64,000 nucleotides of DNA from Aliivibrio sp. 1S175 (GTDB lineage Bacteria; Pseudomonadota; Gammaproteobacteria; Enterobacterales; Vibrionaceae). The stretch covers positions 144,145 through 208,144 of the forward strand of contig NZ_MAJS01000006.1 of assembly GCF_001690985.1 (NCBI RefSeq), written 5' to 3'. Below the pieces are notes generated by a model. The model worked only from the letters and a program-made list of their open reading frames with translations. It made no database searches and had not been told where the DNA came from. Positions 60,444-64,000 of this stretch are shown here, one piece after another (the first letter of the stretch is position 1; the number at the start of each line of letters is the position of its first letter). Made by a program: the position numbers and the translations under genes.

Positions 60444-61319
60444 ATTCATAATTTCTTGCTTTAATTTATCTCTATCATGGCGCCAATCGTGATTTAATGA
60501 AGCAAGATCGGTGGTTTTACAATTATATTCTGGTTGTAATTCCACTAACTCTTTATCTGTTAAGATAATATCAACTTTTCTTCCTGAGCATGCTCGCTCG
60601 CACCATTCAAGCATCATTCGATGGTCCATTTTCCCAGCAGGCCCAAATTCTTTTGATAAGTTATCAATAAAAACCAGCTTAGCTTTTTTATTTGCACCAA
60701 TTGCTTTACCTAAACCAGGAAGCAGTAATGGAGGCATAATACTCGTTAAGAAGCTGCCCGGGCCTAGTAAAATTAAATCTGCATTTCTAACGGCTTGAAT
60801 CGCTTCTTGAGTGGCTGGTACTTCTGGGTCTAAAAATAGGCGTAAAGGCAATTCATCCATATCATCGATATTTGTTTCGCCTGAAATTTTACGTAAATCA
60901 GTCGTTAGTGCCCCTAAATCGGATGGATGTTCTGACATCGGAATAATATTCGTTTCTACTTTAAGCATGTTACGAATGAGATTAATCGCATCAAGTGGAC
61001 GAACACTCAGGTTATCGAGTGCCGTTAGCATCAAATTACCAAGGTTATGCCCGTGTAGTTCGCCTTGGCCTTTAAAGCGGTATTCAAACATCATTGAACT
61101 GATTGATGGGTCTGTGATTAATTGGTTTATACAATTACGAGTATCTCCCCAGGCGATTCCTCCTTGGCACTCTCTTATACGCCCCGTAGAGCCACCATTG
61201 TCAGTTGTAGCGACTATTCCTGTTGCATTACTACCAAAATCACTTAGCGCAGCGAGAACACGGCCTAAGCCGTGTCCACCGCCAATAGCTACAATTTGAT
61301 GCTTATACATAATATTCAT
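60432..61319 (-). CDS. yvcK: YvcK/CofD-like gluconeogenesis factor
   Basis: Cytoplasmic protein of the CofD/YvcK family (E. coli YbhK), which binds UDP-sugars in B. subtilis and is needed on gluconeogenic carbon sources (family knowledge). The 295-residue product begins MNIMYKHQIVAIGGGHGLGRVL (UDP-sugar-binding glycine-rich loop), with ATTDNGGSTGRIR and LGPGSFLTSIMPPLL motifs. A start at 61310 (MYKHQ) is also possible. Lies between luxU and moaA. No operon partner on its strand. Confidence 0.9.
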   Translation of the reverse strand: MNIMYKHQIVAIGGGHGLGRVLAALSDFGSNATGIVATTDNGGSTGRIRECQGGIAWGDTRNCINQLITDPSISSMMFEYRFKGQGELHGHNLGNLMLTALDNLSVRPLDAINLIRNMLKVETNIIPMSEHPSDLGALTTDLRKISGETNIDDMDELPLRLFLDPEVPATQEAIQAVRNADLILLGPGSFLTSIMPPLLLPGLGKAIGANKKAKLVFIDNLSKEFGPAGKMDHRMMLEWCERACSGRKVDIILTDKELVELQPEYNCKTTDLASLNHDWRHDRDKLKQEIMNLLD

Positions 61320-61560
61320 ACTTAACGTCACATTATAATTAATAATAGTTTGGGTGATATGGAAAGTGACGACAAGCAATGATTAGTGAAATGTTGAATT
61401 CATCACAGTTTGCAGATTGAATGACGGCAAAAGCGTCACATTTATTAAACAATATTGAGTAATTTAGCTGAAATAACAAAAAAATTGGAAAATAGCAGGA
61501 ATATTGAGTATTTTAATAAGAGCACCAATTTAATCAGTGTGGATTAAGTTTGGTTGCCAT

Positions 61561-61690
61561 AACTCCGAGCTTAAGTTACTAAGTTGTTTTTAAGAAACAC
61601 TCAATATGTAGCGTAAGCCAGTGACAATTCGGTCACAAGGGTTTGTTTGGAAATGAACAAGCCTCCCGTGTTTGGAAAGGTGTTCCGTGG
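61561..61690 (+). ncRNA. Probable Moco RNA motif (riboswitch) in the moaA leader
   Basis: The leader of moaA contains ACTCCGAGC (61562-61570) and CCTCCCGTGTTTGGAAAGG (61663-61681), sequences reminiscent of the conserved Moco motif, and several stems: GTGAC/GTCAC (about 61620-61635), TTGTTT/GAACAA (61645-61660). The last segment includes the SD AAAGG used by the GTG start at 61687, so ligand-dependent sequestration is plausible. The motif identification is from memory. Confidence 0.5.
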
Positions 61691-62676
61691 CGAAACAATT
61701 TGAAGATAACTATAATCGCAAGTTTTATTACTTACGATTGTCGATTACAGACGTCTGTAATTTTAAATGTACTTATTGCTTACCTGATGGTTATAGGCCT
61801 GAAAATGGTAAACGAGAGTCCTTCCTAGAACTTGATGAAATCAAACGTACAGTCAGTGCGTTTGCGCGTTGTGGTACGTCAAAAGTACGTATTACTGGTG
61901 GTGAGCCAAGTCTGCGTAAAGATTTTACAGAAGTCATCCGTACCGTAGCTTCTCAACCTGGTATTACTAAAGTCGCAACCACGACGAATGGGTATCGTAT
62001 GGAGAAGCATGTCGCTGAATGGCGAGAAGCGGGTCTTACCGATATCAATGTGAGTGTTGATAGTTTAAACCCAAATATGTTTTATCAGATCACAGGTGAA
62101 AATAAATTTGCCGAAGTTATGGCTGGTATTGATAAAGCAATTGAAGTGGGATTTAAGCAGGTAAAAGTCAATACCGTTCTACTCAAAGATCTCAATAGCA
62201 CCGAATTACCTCTATTTTTAAAGTGGATTCAAACTCGTCCAATTCAATTGCGTTTTATTGAATTAATGCAAACGGGTGAAATGAACGACCTCTTTAAAAA
62301 TCATCATCAGTCTGGTGTGTCTATTCGTAATCATTTAATTGCTAATAATTGGATATTAAAACCACGCGGTGAAAGTGACGGCCCTGCTCAAGTTTTTACT
62401 CATCCAGATTATGTGGGTGAGATTGGTTTGATCATGCCTTACGAGAAAGATTTTTGTCAAAGTTGCAATCGACTTCGAGTATCAGCAAAAGGCAAATTGC
62501 ATATGTGTCTATTTGGTGATTATGGTGTTGATTTACGCGAACTATTGCAAGAAGACACACAGCAGGATGAATTAATTCAGTGTATTCAAACTCAGTTAGA
62601 TAATAAAGCTGAAGGCCACTTTCTACATGATGGCCATGCAGGTATGACCCCACATTTAGCCTCTATTGGCGGATAA
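61687..62676 (+). CDS. moaA: GTP 3',8-cyclase (molybdenum cofactor step 1)
   Basis: Radical-SAM enzyme converting GTP to 3',8-cH2GTP. Start GTG 61687 gives [20 protein letters not shown] and 329 residues, the E. coli length; a longer ATG start at 61672 would overlap the leader RNA. Radical-SAM cluster CNFKCTYC near residue 24, second cluster [18 protein letters not shown] near 255. Ends [14 protein letters not shown] (GG tail typical). moaB, present in E. coli, is absent; moaC follows 12 nt after. Confidence 0.96.
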   Translation: MAKQFEDNYNRKFYYLRLSITDVCNFKCTYCLPDGYRPENGKRESFLELDEIKRTVSAFARCGTSKVRITGGEPSLRKDFTEVIRTVASQPGITKVATTTNGYRMEKHVAEWREAGLTDINVSVDSLNPNMFYQITGENKFAEVMAGIDKAIEVGFKQVKVNTVLLKDLNSTELPLFLKWIQTRPIQLRFIELMQTGEMNDLFKNHHQSGVSIRNHLIANNWILKPRGESDGPAQVFTHPDYVGEIGLIMPYEKDFCQSCNRLRVSAKGKLHMCLFGDYGVDLRELLQEDTQQDELIQCIQTQLDNKAEGHFLHDGHAGMTPHLASIGG

Positions 62677-62688
62677 TAAAGAAGAATT

Positions 62689-63168
62689 ATGTCAAATTTT
62701 ACTCATATTAATGCCTCTGGTGAGGCGAACATGGTTGATGTATCAGCTAAGCAAGAAACAGTACGTGAAGCGCGTGCAGAAGCGTTTGTTCACATGGCTC
62801 CAGAAACACTAAAGTTGATTGTTTCTGGTTCTCACCATAAAGGTGATGTGTTTGCGACAGCACGTATTGCTGGTATTCAAGCCGCGAAGAAAACATGGGA
62901 TCTTATTCCTCTGTGTCATCCATTATTGTTAACTAAAGTTGAAGTACAATTAGAAGCGATTGAAGCTGAAAATATGGTTCGTATTGAATCAGTATGTAAA
63001 CTAACAGGTAAAACAGGTGTAGAAATGGAAGCATTAACTGCTGCGTCTGTTGCTGCATTAACTATCTATGACATGTGTAAAGCCGTTCAAAAAGACATGG
63101 TTATTAGTCAAGTTCGTTTATTAGAAAAGACTGGCGGTAAATCTGGACACTTTAAGGCAGACGCATGA
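62689..63168 (+). CDS. moaC: Cyclic pyranopterin monophosphate synthase
   Basis: Converts 3',8-cH2GTP to cPMP. The 159-residue product has [52 protein letters not shown] and [23 protein letters not shown], all conserved. ATG 62689 follows AAAGAAGAATT. Its stop TGA overlaps the moaD ATG (ATGA). Confidence 0.97.
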   Translation: MSNFTHINASGEANMVDVSAKQETVREARAEAFVHMAPETLKLIVSGSHHKGDVFATARIAGIQAAKKTWDLIPLCHPLLLTKVEVQLEAIEAENMVRIESVCKLTGKTGVEMEALTAASVAALTIYDMCKAVQKDMVISQVRLLEKTGGKSGHFKADA

Positions 63169-63410
63169 TCACAGTATTATTTTTCGCTCAAACCAAAGAG
63201 TTAGTAGGTACTGGTAAACTGGAACTTACTGGCGATTACGCAACAGCAGAAGCGATTCGTGAAGAGTTAAGTAAAAAAGAAGGTAAATGGGATTTAGCCC
63301 TAGAGAAAGGCAAATTACTGGTTGCTATCAACCAAACTATTTCAAGTTTAGATTCAGCCGTTTCTGATGGTGATGAAGTTGCCTTCTTCCCACCTGTAAC
63401 AGGCGGTTAA
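63165..63410 (+). CDS. moaD: Molybdopterin synthase sulfur carrier subunit
   Basis: Ubiquitin-like small subunit carrying a thiocarboxylate at its C-terminal Gly. The 81-residue product starts [15 protein letters not shown] and ends [10 protein letters not shown] with the essential Gly-Gly. ATG 63165 overlaps the moaC stop by 4 nt. Confidence 0.96.
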   Translation: MITVLFFAQTKELVGTGKLELTGDYATAEAIREELSKKEGKWDLALEKGKLLVAINQTISSLDSAVSDGDEVAFFPPVTGG

Positions 63411-63411
63411 T

Positions 63412-63858
63412 ATGATTTCTGTTCAAGAGCATGATTTTAATGTCGGCGATGAGTATCAATTACTAGCAGAAGGTACTGCCGCAGGTGCAGTGGTTACCTT
63501 TATCGGTAAAGTTCGAGACATGAATCTTGGTGATGATGTTACCGGGCTTTCTCTAGAGCATTACCCAGGAATGACGGAAAAGTCTCTGAATGATATCGTT
63601 GCTCAAGCAAAATCGCGTTGGCCACTGCTTAAAGTGAAAGTGATTCATCGAGTCGGTGATTTAGAGCTTGGCGATCAAATTGTATTTGTCGGTGTATCAA
63701 GTGCGCATCGTGGTGCAGCGTTTGATTCTTGTGAGTTCATCATGGACTATTTAAAAACCAATGCCCCATTTTGGAAAAAAGAACGTACAACGAAAGAAGT
63801 TCGCTGGGTAGAATCAAGAGATACGGATAAATCAGCGGCACAACGTTGGGAAAAGTAA
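63412..63858 (+). CDS. moaE: Molybdopterin synthase catalytic subunit
   Basis: Large subunit that inserts two sulfurs into cPMP. The 148-residue product has AAGAVVTFIGKVRDMN, LEHYPGMTEKSL, VIHRVGDLELGD and the PFWKKERT segment with conserved lysines. It starts 1 nt after the moaD stop. Last gene of the moa operon. Confidence 0.96.
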   Translation: MISVQEHDFNVGDEYQLLAEGTAAGAVVTFIGKVRDMNLGDDVTGLSLEHYPGMTEKSLNDIVAQAKSRWPLLKVKVIHRVGDLELGDQIVFVGVSSAHRGAAFDSCEFIMDYLKTNAPFWKKERTTKEVRWVESRDTDKSAAQRWEK

Positions 63859-63917
63859 TTATCTGAATAGCGGCTATCTGGATCGGTACTCGAGTTGGAA
63901 AGCAACGATAGAAGATA

Positions 63918-63957
63918 AAAAAAGGGAAGAGAGCATTAAGCTGTCTTCCCTTTTTTT
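63918..63957 (+). terminator. Intrinsic terminator of the moa operon
   Basis: AAAAGGGAAGA (63920-63930) pairs with TCTTCCCTTTT (63944-63954), with A and T runs outside, about 60 bp past moaE. Confidence 0.88.
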
Positions 63958-64000
63958 ATTTATTTATCCAGAGTGCTATTTATTATAAATACCAAACTGT

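Overview
The window reads as a chromosomal core segment of a Vibrionaceae bacterium, most likely Aliivibrio (A. fischeri or a close relative). The evidence is low G+C by eye, Vibrio-type proteins (PanP, MotY, TfoX, LuxO/LuxU, an RsxC/RnfC with an alanine-rich repeat tail, a VC2046-type protein) and a single qrr sRNA gene next to luxO. No prophage, insertion sequence, CRISPR array or rRNA was seen, and almost all genes are intact housekeeping or signalling genes.

Layout. 1-5.5 kb: tail of an AttH/CrtC-like lipocalin gene, nhaA, a non-coding stretch with two tandem sRNA-like units on the minus strand, fabV, a YbjL-type transporter and grxA. 5.6-12.3 kb: hexR, panP, a secreted unknown protein, lysO, an HDOD protein and tfoX. 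12.3-29.3 kb: an outer-membrane-like protein, a DUF945 protein, serC, then the conserved block cydC-cydD-trxB-(ald)-lrp-ftsK-lolA-rarA-serS. 29.4-37.2 kb: trxC, a DNA-mimic protein, gsk with a PurR operator, yeaD-gapA/msrB-yeaC, a lipoprotein and a voltage-gated K+-channel-like protein. 37.2-43.4 kb: adhE with a long regulatory region, an SDR-like protein, a VC2046-type protein, sodB and grxD. 43.4-49.1 kb: a receiver-TPR protein, an Na+/H+ antiporter-family transporter, rnt/motY, a Fur-box-associated unknown and gloA. 49.1-55.9 kb: the rsx/rnf operon with nth, and tRNA-Asn. 56.3-63.9 kb: uvrB, qrr1, luxO-luxU, yvcK and moaA-C-D-E with a probable Moco RNA leader.

How the genes work together. 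The best regulatory signal is carbon control. The hexR gene shares the window with three 15-bp palindromes resembling the HexR operator, lying upstream of gapA, adhE and lysO. The adhE region also carries a near-ideal CRP site and an FNR-like site, as expected for a fermentation gene. The quorum-sensing relay is compact: LuxU passes phosphate to LuxO, LuxO with sigma-54 drives divergent qrr1, and the gap holds a 7-bp-period array of LuxO-type operators. Redox genes are plentiful (grxA, trxB, trxC, grxD, sodB, msrB, cydDC, rsx), but they form several separate units.

Least explained parts: the two sRNA-like units at 1.58-1.89 kb, two 51-codon small membrane ORFs flanking the K+ channel gene, the SDR-like protein that lacks catalytic residues, and the unknown gene behind a strong Fur box. 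I see no clear-cut unknown multi-gene system; the novelty is at the level of regulatory elements and single genes.
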